A stretch of 64,000 bases of DNA, taken from positions 2,661,001-2,725,000 of the forward strand of contig CM037463.1 of assembly GCA_021014325.1 (NCBI GenBank), in the 5' to 3' direction. The position numbers and the translations under genes are program-made. Positions 24,186 to 35,272 of this stretch are shown piece by piece. A model generated the notes under the pieces. It searched no databases and had not been told where the DNA came from. It was given only the letters and a program-made list of their open reading frames with translations. Position 1 is the first letter of the stretch, and every line of letters begins with the position of its first letter. The stretch comes from Plazaster borealis. Its lineage: Eukaryota; Echinodermata; Asteroidea; Forcipulatida; Labidiasteridae.

Positions 24186-24239
24186 GTTTCCTTCAGGGCT
24201 TTTGAGCTACAGTGATTAAGTTCACTATGAGGCATCCTT

Positions 24240-25150
24240 GGTTTCATCACCAGAAATATATAATATTAAAACGCAGATGAAGTTTTCTATTTTAATGCTT
24301 GCCATCTTTTTTAAGATTATGAATAATCCATTAAGAAATATACATTTTGACAACATGCACATTTATTTATTATGTTTTCACTTTGCCATGGTCGCTGACA
24401 CTGCTGTGAGTATTTGTAACAAAGTCTGATTTAAAAAAGAAAAGAAAGGAATAACCATGATGCAAACTGCTTTTAACCAAAATGAGTTGTCTGCAAGAAG
24501 TGGCTAATTATGGCCTAACAAAGTCTAGTTCTGAAGGGCTAAATGAAAAAAAGACTTTGAGGAAAGACTTTTATGCATTTAGTCTAATTTAGACAGCCAC
24601 ATTTAGTTCCATGAAAACTATATTCTGTGAATAAAAGCTGGCAAACTTGCCATATACGACCTCTACAATATTCTTACTGTACTTGTTTGTTAGAAAGGTA
24701 AATAATAAGGCAGTGTATATTTTGCTGGTAACAGCTTTCTTTTATTAGTAAATGATACAGCCGGAACAGCACTGAACAATCTCAGTTACTTTTTTGAGGG
24801 GGAACTTAAACATTTTACCATGACAAAATAGTCTTGTTCTGCGCCAACAATGTCATTGTGACTTTTTATTTCCCAAGATGGGAATTAGACCAATCCATTT
24901 ACAACTTTCCTTAAAAAATAAAACACTCGGAAGCCAGAAATCAGGAAAAGGAAAGGTAATACTATCTATTTAAATGTAGGAGTCAATTTTTTAAAAACAA
25001 AAGAAGAATATGAACTTCTTCTTTTTTCTTTTGTATAAAAAAAAATATAAATGAAAAAAGGCAGGATTCGATTGCAGAACGTGTCACCTTGGAAAATGGG
25101 ATTGTTTCCTCTCAGGCTAAAAATGTGCACACAAAAAACTGGTAATTTAA
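24240..25150. other. No recognised gene
   Basis: AT-rich, no repeat family with another copy in the window. Confidence 0.45.
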
Positions 25151-25196
25151 TACCTCATGTTATGTCCGCTACTTTTGTACACGTCACAGAGGGCGC

Positions 25197-25358
25197 TATA
25201 TAAGCCGGTATACCACAAAAATTACCATCCACCAGTTGCTCAAGAGGATTAAATTAAAAAAGCCGTGTCCAGCCATGGCTACGGGCGGCTTAGATACATG
25301 CAGTAACTGGGGCGCTACTTTTAGAAAACATTTGACATTTGCATTTGTACTACACTAG
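25197..25358 (+). promoter_or_regulatory. Candidate TATA promoter with short downstream ORF
   Basis: TATATAA at 25197-25203 in a GGCGC context, followed 70 bp on by ATG in a good initiation context (AGCCATGG, 25275) opening 27 codons (MATGGLDTCSNWGATFRKHL...). The ORF lies in the inverted repeat at 25258-25500, so both may belong to a mobile element. I recognise no product. Confidence 0.2.
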
Positions 25359-25500
25359 CGCAGATGTCAAAACAATTTTTAAAGGAGTACAGCACCCCAG
25401 TTACTGGGTCTTGCTATGGCTACGGCTAGATCGCCGTTTCATCCTGCATTCAATTAATTTCAAGTAAGACTCTTTTTAGCCACAGCCACAAATTCGGATG
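25258..25500. repeat. Imperfect inverted repeat around AACTGGGG core
   Basis: GCAGTAACTGGGGCGCTA with GCCATGGCTACGGG and TTGACATTTGC at the left is mirrored by TAGCACCCCAGTTACTGGG-type sequence, GCTATGGCTACGGC and GCAGATGTCAA at the right. Likely a MITE of about 240 bp. Confidence 0.55.
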
Positions 25501-25974
25501 CAGCCTAAGTCAGTCATTAATAGTATGCTTTATTTACTCATGAAAGTTAGCTCAGATTAACGAAGCCCAGATTAAGTTCAAGACTCCATTTTTGACAAAC
25601 ACAAACACAAGCAGTATCCCATCTGTCCACATGCATGACATTGATGATCTTTAGTTCAGGCATGTATGTCATGCGCGTGTCAACATCAACTTGACATTAC
25701 ACTGCGTAAGGCAAAATAAAAGTTAAATAACATAAATATAAGCCTACTTACCGGCACTTACACCCCCTTTAAAGGCTTCCGAAATATGGGTAGTTGTAAA
25801 ACCGATACTCGTGTGTTAAATCTTGAAAACCCTTGTTGAAATATCCATTGATGAGTTAAATCTTATCAACAATGTGACTGTCCTGCGGGAATGTTTTGTA
25901 CTGCAGCGGCAATAAGACGATGGCATAACTTCACCACTTGAGGGCGGCAAACACACTAAAGTGCAGCGCAAACA

Positions 25975-26130
25975 TGGGATTTTTTCGAAACAACGTTCTT
26001 ATTACATTAGGCTTTGGGGCTCCGGCTTAGGCTCAGTGTCCGCCTGTCTACTGAACGAAGCCCCGTAAAGCACACGTTTTCAAAGATAATACTGACGGAG
26101 CCTAAGCTCAAGCCGTGGTTTCGAAAAGGG
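25975..26130. repeat. Imperfect inverted repeat with GGCTTAGGCTC arms
   Basis: TTTTCGAAACAACG and GGGCTCCGGCTTAGGCTC at the left face GAGCCTAAGCTCAAGCC and GTGGTTTCGAAAA at the right. Probably another short foldback element. Confidence 0.5.
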
Positions 26131-26682
26131 CCATATCCAAATATCACTGAGCAGTAGGAGAAAAATAATGTCAATTGAAGGTAAAAGTGAAGGAGGCAAA
26201 TTGAAAAAGAAAATCTTTAATCGAGGGGAAAAACAAAAAACAACAACAACAAACACTCCATATTTTTGTCCTTTACAGCGGCTATGGGTCAGTTTAGTTT
26301 TGATTTAATATAATAGCGAGCTGTGATGAGGGGATCTGGGTGAGATTGGATAGCGGCTCAGAAATAAAAGAAGAAGTATAGCAAAACACGATAACAATAT
26401 TTTAAAAAGAAGAACAGAACAATAGGGCCCTATAAATCACAAAGGCAGCAGATTGAATACAGGGAAGTAATCATAACATCAGAAACTGTTATTTTGCTCT
26501 CAAAGACCGGGCTGGTGACAAAGAGTAAATCTCCAACCGCTGGAGAATTTTCCCGAGGTTTGAGTAAATACCATGTAGCTTGTGAACGAAAGATTTGCGA
26601 AAAGCCCTGTAACGTCATTACTCATGTTACGTCATTATGTGGGAGCTCCGTTTTGTATAGACGATGTGACCTCTGACATCAC

Positions 26683-26890
26683 ATGTTTACAAAAAAGCCA
26701 CCAAGCCTGGACTTCCTGCAGGCAAGATTTGTACACAGCTCAATGGGAAGAAACCATAAAAACTGAAATCTTAAGGAGATTGCACTGCCTAATTTTTATC
26801 AACTTTTGATATGATGAAAGGGGACACATCTCAAAACTTGTTCAGCTGCTACTTTAAACTCTTGGATTTATGTGGAAATTATGACACAAA
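26683..26890 (-). repeat. Dispersed repeat L, inverted copy
   Basis: AGCCTGGACTTCCTGCAGGC, GGAGATTGCACTGCCTAATT, TTATCAACTTTTGATATG and AAAACTTGTTCAGCTGC are the reverse complement of the 34520 unit. Upstream the match continues through GACATCACATGTTTAC. Confidence 0.8.
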
Positions 26891-27361
26891 TGTAAACTTT
26901 CCCATATGACTAGTGCAGTATCTTGCGCAAGGTCACACTTATTGTAAACAAAGGTCACATGCAATATGGAGGTACCTCCCAGAAATGACGTCAATAGTTT
27001 TTACAAATGGGATGCTCGGAGTCTGTTCCATTAGCATATGTGGGGGCTCCAATTTTATCAATGCAAAACTTTCGCTCGGCCCCACCGAGGCAAAGATTGA
27101 CAATTATTATTTGCATGGATTTACACAACAGGCATAGAGCTTCATTATCTTTCGTAAAAACAGGAAGAGGTGACCTGGTTGATGAGGCGCTGAGACCGAG
27201 TGAATGCAAAACTCAGTCAAAAATAATACTTTAAGCCAAGTTCCATCAAGAACTTTAATACTTTAGTCAATGGTGGCGCACTCACAGCCATAATGGTCAT
27301 CATAATTGTGCGTTGCCATGTATGGCTGCAGATTATACAGAGGGCGCCATAACACATTCAG

Positions 27362-27590
27362 TCTTGTACGCGCCAAGACGTGGGCGAGGTGCGGCAGAGC
27401 CCGGGTGTGAGATTTTTTTCCCTACGAACTTTTGTCCCCCCACGGCGAACTGTGTACAAACTTCTTTTGATAGCGCCCTCTTTTGAATCATCCTCCTCCA
27501 GCCCATGTAAATTTCCAGTATGGGCAAAAAAAGTTCGTAGAAAAAAATCCGGCAGCCCGGCCGGGTGGGCAAAGCCCGCCACGTAGAATA
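27362..27590. repeat. Imperfect inverted-repeat element
   Basis: TTTTTTTCCCTACGAACTTT and GCAGAGCCCGGG at the left are mirrored by AAAGTTCGTAGAAAAAAATC and CCCGGCCGGG at the right. GC-rich borders (GGGCGAGGTG, GTGGGCAAAG) resemble each other loosely. Confidence 0.55.
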
Positions 27591-27606
27591 TAATATCGGT
27601 ACAAAG

Positions 27607-27623
27607 GGGGGGGGGGGGGGGGG
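27607..27623 (+). repeat. Long G homopolymer
   Basis: Seventeen or so consecutive G; length is probably uncertain in the assembly. Confidence 0.9.
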
Positions 27624-27810
27624 TGAAATTAAACCAACGTTAACACCCAAACAATGTGTGGCACAACAGACATAGCTTCAGGGGAGCGCCTCCCATGACA
27701 AGTTTTAATCATAAACAACAATAATATTTAACATTAAACAATTATATTGCAATAGTTTATACAATAAATAAATAAATAAGAGCAGAGGGGCTAATAGAAA
27801 TGGCACTTAC

Positions 27811-28088
27811 ACGAGAATTGAGAGCAGTGCAGGGAGCTCGGGCTGGAGTGTCAAACCAAAAGTGAACTCAAATACGGAAAGAAAAAGGGCTTCACCTCGA
27901 GAATGAAATTGTGACCAACGCCCCACTCTCTGCACCGATCTTTTATACCACTTAACACATTCCAAAATCGGGTACAGTAGGGTAAAAACAACAAAAGCAA
28001 TCAACAAAAGAACCACCCAAAGGGGGATGCATGTCAAATGTGTACGGTATAAATGCAAATTAACCATGGTTATGTTAAACTTATACAA
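27811..28088 (-). other. Candidate minus-strand exon/promoter with TATA box and perfect splice donor
   Basis: An open frame of 93 codons (28088-27807) contains one predicted membrane span (LWVVLLLIAFVVFTLLYPI) followed by basic residues. TATAAAAG lies at 27957-27950, and CTCGT|GTAAGTGCC at 27811/27810 is a consensus donor. Either the frame is an exon of a small membrane protein, or the TATA box drives a noncoding first exon. No downstream exon was identified, and no family match is known to me. Confidence 0.2.
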
Positions 28089-28175
28089 GTCGGTGGGTGC
28101 ACATTACAGTCTCAATGATAACTCCAAACGAGAAGTTCTTTATTTTCTTGGGTTTTATGTAACACTGGTTACAAC

Positions 28176-28486
28176 TTAAAGGCATCGTACACGTTTGGTA
28201 ATTGTCAAAGAACAGTGTTCTCACTTGGTGTATCCCAACATATGCATAGAAACACAAGCCTGTGAAAATTTGGGCTCAATTGGTCATCGAAGTTGCAAGA
28301 AAATGATGAAAGAAAAAACACACTTGTTGTACAAAAATTGTGTGCTTTCAGATAGGAATAAAAACTTCTTGCAAGTCGTTTCTCACAATGTTTTATACTA
28401 TCAACAGCTCTCTGTTGCTCGTTGCAAGTAAGTTTTTATGCTAATATATATTTTGAGTAATTACCAAACGTGTACGATGCCTTTAA
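28176..28486. mobile_element. Family A TTAA MITE, internally deleted copy
   Basis: Starts TTAAAGGCATCG and ends CGATGCCTTTAA. About 60 bp are missing from the middle, including one arm of the central palindrome and the block that normally reads TTACCTCTTTCTC. Confidence 0.85.
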
Positions 28487-28984
28487 GTTTTACTTTTCAA
28501 CCTTAGAACTAATAGGCTTAATGTTGACACATGAGGGTTTTGGGGCTGCTGTTGCCTCTTTTCTTTTTCTTTTTCCTGTTCGGGGTGGGGTGTGCTGAGG
28601 TGATTGAATAAACTGTGACTACAATGTGTAGCTGGACTACCTATTGTTCATAGTAACATGATAATTATTTACAACATTGTTATCGAAAAACAGCGACGAA
28701 CTGAGGGTAACACTTTAGGGGGCACAAGGGGTATACCATTCTTTCTAGGGGGGCACTGTTGGCCAATTAAAACTGACTGTAGCTTCTGTTGGCATCCTTC
28801 TCGAATAAGCCCCCCTACGGTGCTCGTGTTATGTCATTTACAACTTTTTATAAGACAATATGAGGTGGATGACGTGGATGTAAAAGCAAACACAATGTCT
28901 GCGTGTGAAATAGAAAAATAGTTTTTAAAAACTTTGAAATGTAACATTTAATTCTGGTAATGTTTTTAATCTAAAAAGTCCAGA

Positions 28985-29090
28985 TTTCAAATGGGATGGG
29001 GAGGGGGAGGGGGGCCTGTGGGTGCAGGTATCAATATGTGGTGGTGGTGGGGGTGGGGGGGCGCCTCGCGCCCCCCCTTAGTTAAGCTAC
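28985..29090 (+). repeat. G-rich tract with G-quadruplex potential
   Basis: GGGATGGGGAGGGGGAGGGG and GGTGGTGGTGGGGGTGGGGG, followed by a GGGGGGCGCC...GCGCCCCCC hairpin. Confidence 0.7.
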
Positions 29091-29799
29091 TGACCAAAAT
29101 GATTAACTGCTTTTACTTTACCGTGTAAATGTACAATGTATAAGCTTTGTAAATAATTGTACGCGATCAAGTTTTCCAACACAAATTGGGAAAACTAAAC
29201 CGTATGAAATCACATGACTGATTTACAGATTATGGTCTTTGGTCACCAAGTGAAATATTTTTTAAATTGCATTGTAAAAGATAACTTAAATTGCTGCTGA
29301 TGGTATAGAACTTGCCTTTAATTAGGCCTACTCTTATCTGGCATTTTCCAGAAAGTAATTAGGGTCCAGATAAGCCATTTCCATCCATCAATCTGGATTT
29401 GTTTTCTTCACAAACTAAAAAAAGAGTGGACAAATAAAGACATTTGTTATTATTCCAGTAACAATATTTGTTAGAGCAATAACACTGAATCGAAGAGAAG
29501 ACAACAAGAGCAAAATTTTGTTTAGACCTCGCATGCTGATGCAACCCTTTTTCAGAGATAGGGTTAGTGCGCCACCATTTGATCTGAGACGAATGAAATA
29601 ATAGACTTGTAAAGAGTTCTTCCAAGTATTAAAGTACGCCTCCTTCGAGAACCCCCCCCCCCCGATAAACCACCAAGTCCAAACAATGAGGGAACAAAGA
29701 AGAGTCCTCGATTGTTGGAGTGGAGCTTTTGTTGTTACGTGGAATTTTTTAAATCAAGCGGCCATCTGATTAGAAATCAATAAAAGTATGTCGAAAAAA

Positions 29800-30012
29800 A
29801 ACCACAAAAAACCGAATCTCTAAAACTCGCAAAACGTGGATGGGTTCTTGACGTTCTTGATAAAAAATACCGTGACAGTTTTTTTGCTGTTTTCTCAACT
29901 AGACACTTTATCCTATATATATGTTAAACTTTCACATGTGACTTCTATTGTGTCTTTATTTGACAATATTGCCTATAAATCAGCATTACGTTGACAAAAC
30001 CAATCTATAACC
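29800..30012 (+). repeat. Dispersed repeat J, copy 3
   Basis: ACAGTTTTTTTGCTGTTTTC, AACTTTCACATGTGACTTC, AAATCAGCATTACGTTGACA, CCAATCTATAACC. Its left 60 bp differ from copy 1. Confidence 0.75.
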
Positions 30013-30559
30013 AATCTAATAAATAAATTTAAAAAACACATAAAAACCACCAAACACACACAATCTAATAAATAAAAAAATACATGGGGTTGCAAAACAT
30101 CGTTATCATGATGAAGTATTGGATACTTGGAAACAGATCAATTTAAAACTGTGGGTAGACCATATTTTGCAATTGGTTGGGCGTTATATTTCATCCCACC
30201 AAAATACTTCACAGTGTAAAATGCCACCGGCATTTCGTGACTCTGATACAAAGAAAACAACCCTCAAACGGTGTTAAAAAACTGTCCATCATTGTTAAGC
30301 TTCGTGCTAGCCCTATAACCAATATTTATTTGAACTGGTGCCCGGAAATATCCCATTTTGAGCCACGAAGATATTCCCAGTGCGAAGCGAGGTTTTCTTG
30401 AGTCAATCCATTGTCACATGATATTAACAAATAAGGTGAAAGGGAACAAAAAGGGTAAACTTTCAATGCTGCTTGAAAGTATAGCGTGGATTCAAAGGTC
30501 AACGAACTCTTCTCCCATTCCGATGAAGCTTCAAGATAGTGGAACACGCACTGTCTATT

Positions 30560-30625
30560 AAGGAGGATAAAAAACATCATTGTTTAATTTTAGTCTGAAA
30601 TCTTACTGATTATGAAGTTCCTCTA
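30560..30625 (+). repeat. Solo terminal segment of family B MITE
   Basis: AATTTTAGTCTGAAATCTTA followed by CTGATTATGAAGTTC matches the inner part of the family B inverted arm. No second arm is seen nearby. Confidence 0.55.
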
Positions 30626-30779
30626 AACCATGTTTTTTCTGTGATATATTTAATAGTATAAATGAAGTCATATTGGAGGAAACTGTATCTGAAACCTAAC
30701 CCCCCCCCCAAAAAAAAAAAAAACACAAAAAAAAACCAACCCGCCCTCCCCCAGCAACAGCTGATTTCACAACCGCTCC

Positions 30780-30945
30780 TCATTTTCGGCAATATCTCAA
30801 AAACGCTACCACCTTTTTAAATGAAATTCTCACAGGTTAGACTTATGGTATAGGCCTATATCTACAATTATATAGTATGGAAACAAAAACTAGGCCCTAT
30901 ATAGGATTGAAACAAACAGTTGTTCCAATTACCAAACGTATTATT
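30780..30945. repeat. Fragment of the 20252-20658 MITE subfamily
   Basis: GCAATATCTCAAAA-CGCTACCACCTTTT, CTCACAGGTTAG, ATCTACAA and GATTGAAACAAACAGT occur in the same order as at 20510-20650, ending in ACCAAACGTAT. The left half is absent. Confidence 0.6.
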
Positions 30946-31007
30946 ATACAGAAAGTGTCAACTTCCTAAAATAAAGATGAGATGAGGCTTCAAGAACAGT
31001 GGAACAC

Positions 31008-31160
31008 GCACTGCCAAAACTGCGGTGTTAAATTGATTCTCTTGGTATCTATAATGTGTGACAACACCGACACGGTGTCAATTTATCCCCATTACTATAT
31101 CGGTGGTGAAATTGACACTGTGTTGGTGTTGTCACATATTATATAGATACCAAGTATAGA
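31008..31160. mobile_element. Family F MITE, truncated by or beside a LINE
   Basis: CACTGCCAAAACTGCGGTGT start, then TGTGACAACACCGACACGGT paired with GTGTTGGTGTTGTCACAT and ATATAGATACC. The far terminal repeat is missing and LINE sequence follows directly. Confidence 0.6.
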
Positions 31161-31164
31161 TATC

Positions 31165-31821
31165 AGATCTTTGTGCCTTAAGGGGAATCTCCGCATCATA
31201 TGCTCATACATGCCTTTGTTATTTCTAGATTGGACATTGGCAATTCTCTTTTGTATAATTTTCCATTTTATTTGTTGGATAAATTGCAACTTGCTTTAAA
31301 TTCTGCTGCTAGGATCCTATCTAGAACTTCAAAGTACGATCATATTACACCTGTGCTACAAACTTTACATTGGCTACCTATTCGCCAGCGTATTGAATTT
31401 AAGATACTACTTCAAACTTGGAAGATTCTTCATGGTATGGCACCTTGTTACTTAAATGACTTAGTCCGGTCATATGTACCACAACGTAACCTCCGCTCCT
31501 CAAATAGATTACTACTTGAAACTCAAAAGACACGCGTTACTTATGGAAATAGAGCATTTTTTGCATCAGCACCGGATTTATGGAATAGACTACCCTTAGA
31601 AGTAAAAACTATAGACTCATTAGAAGTGTTTAAAATTAAATTAAAATCATACTTGTTTAGTGTAGCTTATTAATGCATTGGTTGCATGTATTGGTATTTT
31701 TGTTTGCTTAAGTTTTCCCTGTTTTTTCTTCTTCTTTCCTTTGTTATGCGCCTCGGAATAGGCTACCTAGATAGATGGCGCTTTATAAATGCTTGATATT
31801 ATTATTATTATTATTATTATC
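31165..31821 (+). mobile_element. 5'-truncated LINE with ATT microsatellite tail
   Basis: It includes the reverse-transcriptase C-terminal region (31200-31673), a short AT-rich 3' UTR, and ends GCGCTTTATAAATGCTTGAT followed by about eight ATT units. This kind of microsatellite tail and the protein motifs fit the CR1/L2/Jockey group. The 5' truncation point is near 31165. Confidence 0.85.
31200..31673 (+). pseudogene. LINE reverse transcriptase, C-terminal 157 codons
   Basis: The frame is open from 31182 with no upstream partner, so the catalytic core is lost and this is a dead 5'-truncated copy. Residues 1-20 hold the HAFV-SRLD--NSLLYN block that follows the polymerase domain; then LDKLQLALNSAARI, YDHITPVLQTLHWLPIRQRI (the typical LHWLP-R motif) and the end motif FASAPDLWNRLPLEVK. 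It stops at TAA followed by a retroelement-type 3' UTR. The C-terminus is uninterrupted, so insertion may be fairly recent. The first Met is just the first one available, not a real start. Confidence 0.85.
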
Positions 31822-31870
31822 AACCAATATTTTCCCCCATCTTACTGGCACATCTTACAGGGGAACACTG

Positions 31871-32136
31871 CACTGCACAAACTGGGGTGTTAAAATTTAC
31901 ACCATGGGTGTTGTCACATAGACCCTATATACCCCCCCCCAAAAAAAAAAAAAAAAAAAAAAAATCAAACAAAAAAAATCAAAATTAACACCATGGGGGT
32001 GTTAATAACACTACTTTCTGCCAAAACAATTACATTTGTGTTATCTTAACACACTATGATGTTAATTTTGAATCTCTCTATACGGTATCTATATAATGTG
32101 ACAACACCCATGGTTTCAACCCCAGTTTTTGCAGTG
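31871..32136. mobile_element. Family F inverted-repeat MITE
   Basis: CACTGCACAAACTGGGGTGT at the left pairs with ACCCCAGTTTTTGCAGTG at the right, and inner GGGTGTTGTCACAT pairs with TGTGACAACACCC. A poly-C/poly-A tract lies in the left half. About 266 bp. Confidence 0.75.
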
Positions 32137-32388
32137 TAGGGCCTACCGGTAATTTTCCGTTTTTTGAGGGGGCTCAAATTCGTCTCTGACAGTGACAGAT
32201 TTCACCTGAGCGGAAACATTTAAACTATAGGCTACCGTGTGCCTATTTCTCAGGTCAATTTAACCCATCTGGTTGTCAGGTAAATCTAAAAGTGCAGAAG
32301 CATGCACACAGCTCCTGTGAACGGTCTCGTTGGGCCAATATTCCTTGGTGCTTCATGATGCTACTGAAGGATCTGTGATTCTACATGA

Positions 32389-32610
32389 TTAGAGCCACAG
32401 ATCTGTAGTACACCAACCTTATCGAGCAATCATCAAACCTCCATCGCTTATTATACACTCAAGTTGGAAGAGTGGTTGAAAAGCGATCGCCATAACCACG
32501 TGGCCATCGGCAAGTGTAAGTGCACCATCAAGCTGACCCTGTCCACTGGTTCCAATTCTACTGGGATCGATATGGAGGTAACACTGGCACAGATTGAGTT
32601 ACCACACTGA
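32389..32610 (+). other. Candidate coding exon or pseudogene fragment
   Basis: A 73-codon frame with no repeat match and a GC content above its surroundings (reads YYTLKLEEWLKSDRHNHVAI, then GKCKCTIKLTLSTG). CAG at 32400 could be an acceptor and GGCAAGT|GTAAGTG or ATGGAG|GTAACA donors. The opposite strand is also open for about 60 codons, so the strand is unsure. I do not recognise the protein. Confidence 0.2.
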
Positions 32611-33149
32611 TGAAACGATAAGAGCCAAAGACGATGACCTGCAGGCTATCCCAAAGCCCTCTTGTGGTTGTGTGAGAGGACGAAGCTTAAATGGTAAATC
32701 GAGCCACGCGAGTGGATAACTGTCAATCATCGTCACGAAACTCTCTGTTCTTCGTTGTGATGTTTGTTTAGTCTCTCGTTGAAACTATTGAAACTACTAA
32801 CAAACAGCCATAAAGAGCCGAAGTCCTTCAGCGGTCATCTTCCGTCACCTAAATTGACTGCTTTCAGTTTAAGAAATAATTGTCATCAACATTCCTTTCC
32901 TTCGTGTGTTACTTTCGTTCAACCTACTTGTTGATACAATTTTGCTACCAACAGCTGAGAACTATAACAAACCTTAATTTTGTATTTTTTTCCGAGCGTA
33001 AAGGTCAGCTCGATTCCTTTTTAATTAGAACATTAATTTCAATCCCTTTTCGTGAGCATTAATTCAAAAAGTGGGACTTTCTTGAAGTTCAAACCGCATT
33101 TTGTATCCTATAGCTTAACGTTTAAAGACAAAATACAGTATTGGATTCG

Positions 33150-33960
33150 ATGGGAAGGGTTCTAATATGAAAGCTCATTGATTACAAAGTTCATACCAGT
33201 AGTGTACCAATCCTGAATCTGAAAGCTCACTGATTGTAAAGTTCACACCAGTACCAATCCTGAATCTGAAAGCTCACTGATTGTAAAGTTCATACCAGTA
33301 CCGATCCTGAATCTGAAAGCTCGCTGATTATAAAGTTCATACCAGTACCAATCCTGAATCTGAAAGCTCACTGATTATAAAGTTCATACCAGTACCAATC
33401 CTGAATCTGAAAGCTCGCTGATTATAAAGTTCACACAAGTACCAATCCTGAATCTGAAAGCTTACTGATTATAAAGTCCATACCAGCACCAATCCTGATC
33501 TGAAAGCTCCCTGATTATAAAGTTCATACCACCACCAATCCTGAATCTGAAAGCTCACTGATTATAAAGTTTATACCAGTACCAATCCTGATTCTGAAAG
33601 CTCACTGATTATAAAGTTTATACCAGCACCAATTCTGATTCTGAAAGCTCACTGATTATAAAGTTCATACCACCACCAATTCTGATTCTGAAAGCTCACT
33701 GATTATAAAGTTTATACCAGTACCAATCCTGAATCTGAAAGCTCACTGATTATAAAGTTCATACCAGCACCAATTCTGATTCTGAAAGCTCACTGATTAT
33801 AAAGTCCACCAGTACAAACCCTGAATCCGAAAGCTCACTGATTATAAAGTCCATACCAGTACAAACCCTGAATCCGAAAGCTCACTGATTATAAAGTTTA
33901 TACCAGTACCAATCCTGATTCTGAAAGCTGACTGAATATAAAGCTCGTACCAGCACCAAT
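33150..33960 (+). repeat. 47 bp minisatellite, about 17 units
   Basis: Unit: CTGAAAGCTCACTGATTATA, AAGTTCATACCAGTACCAAT, CCTGAAT. I count 17 GAAAGCT occurrences from 33169 to 33922 at 45-51 bp steps. Units differ by a few substitutions (for example GTACC/GCACC/CCACC), and some variants occur in alternation, which suggests higher-order duplication. Confidence 0.95.
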
Positions 33961-34519
33961 CTCAAGATAAATATTTCCGTCAGATTGCCGCAATCAAAAT
34001 AATCCAGATGTGAACATGCACTAAATCCCGGACAAACCGCTTTCATTATTTTCGCGAAATCTTAACCCATCGAATTTGATGACCTTTTCACAGCTTGTTT
34101 GCAAGGTGTAATTAATGATAATGTAGGGTGGAAATGAACACCGGTTACCATTCAGAAACCAATACTGTAATATAGCTTACCTTTGCGGCAGCACCAGGTG
34201 CAGTATCTCATTTAACTTGCCATAACCTAATGGTCTGTAAAGTAACTAGGTCAGTTTTCATTCAAACTAAATATAGTATCCTTAAAAAAGTCTCACTCAC
34301 AGAAGTGTCACGTAGAGTTACAGTCTCACGAGCATTGAGGAGCCTATGGTGATAATAGTGTGGGTGGGTGACTACCGGGTAAAGAACTGTTGACAGCTGA
34401 AACTTGAAGATTGCTTTTGGTACCAATTGTATTGGGTTATGTCCTGACGGAAATGTCTTCCTCAAAGAAAACGTATATTTAAAACCAATCACAATCCTTT
34501 ATTCGCTTGTTTACAACAG

Positions 34520-34957
34520 AATAGTAATATTGTACAATCCGTGGCATTTCCTGGTAGGCAAGATACTACACTGGCCACTTGGGAAATTTGACACAACAGC
34601 TGAACAAGTTTCGAGATGTGCCTCCTTTATCAAAAGTTGATAAAAATCAGACAGTGCAATCTCCATAAAGTACAATATTTAGTGTTTTCTTCTATTGGGC
34701 TGTGTACCAATTGTGCCTGCAGGAAGTCCAGGCTCTGTAATAGTAATATTGTACAATCCGTGGCATTTCCTGGTAGGCAAGATACTACACTGGCCACTTG
34801 GGAAATTTGACACAACAGCTGAACAAGTTTCGAGATGTGCCTCCTTTATCAAAAGTTGATAAAAATCAGACAGTGCAATCTCCATAAAGTACAATATTTA
34901 GTGTTTTCTTCTATTGGGCTGTGTACCAATTGTGCCTGCAGGAAGTCCAGGCTCTGT
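34520..34957 (+). repeat. Exact 219 bp tandem duplication
   Basis: 34520-34738 and 34739-34957 are adjacent and, as far as I can read, identical: ATAGTAATATTGTACAATCC ... GCAGGAAGTCCAGGCTCTG. The unit is itself part of a dispersed repeat (L) seen at 4110-4262 and inverted at 26683-26890. Confidence 0.9.
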
Positions 34958-34984
34958 GGCTCTTTTGTGAACATGTGTTTTAAT

Positions 34985-35135
34985 TTCCAGATGGAGACCG
35001 AGGACAAAACAAAAAAGGAAAACAAAAGGTCTCCATAGGGGAATTCTAAAGACTTGGGTGCTCCACAAGAAATGTTGTGTACAACGTATATGGGAAGGAT
35101 GTTAAGTACAGGAGTAAAGGAAAGAACAAAAGATG
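34985..35135. repeat. Array of short hairpin modules, copy 3 (short)
   Basis: ATGGAGACCGAGGACAAAAC ... GGTCTCCAT, GGGGAATTCTAAAGACT, GAACAAAAGATGTCCCC. It matches 56464-56615 almost base for base in places. Confidence 0.75.
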
Positions 35136-35272
35136 TCCCCACAGGGATGTACAAAATAGAATGTGTGATGTCACAGGTCACATGGTCTATAGCTCCTTGT
35201 ATTGTTCACCTTTCGTGTGGATAAAACAAATTATCCCGTAAAAATATATTGACAGGGCCCACATTCATTCTT

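Noticed and set aside
33150..33960. CRISPR-like array
   Set aside because: Units are contiguous 47 bp tandem copies without unique spacers, in a eukaryotic genome.
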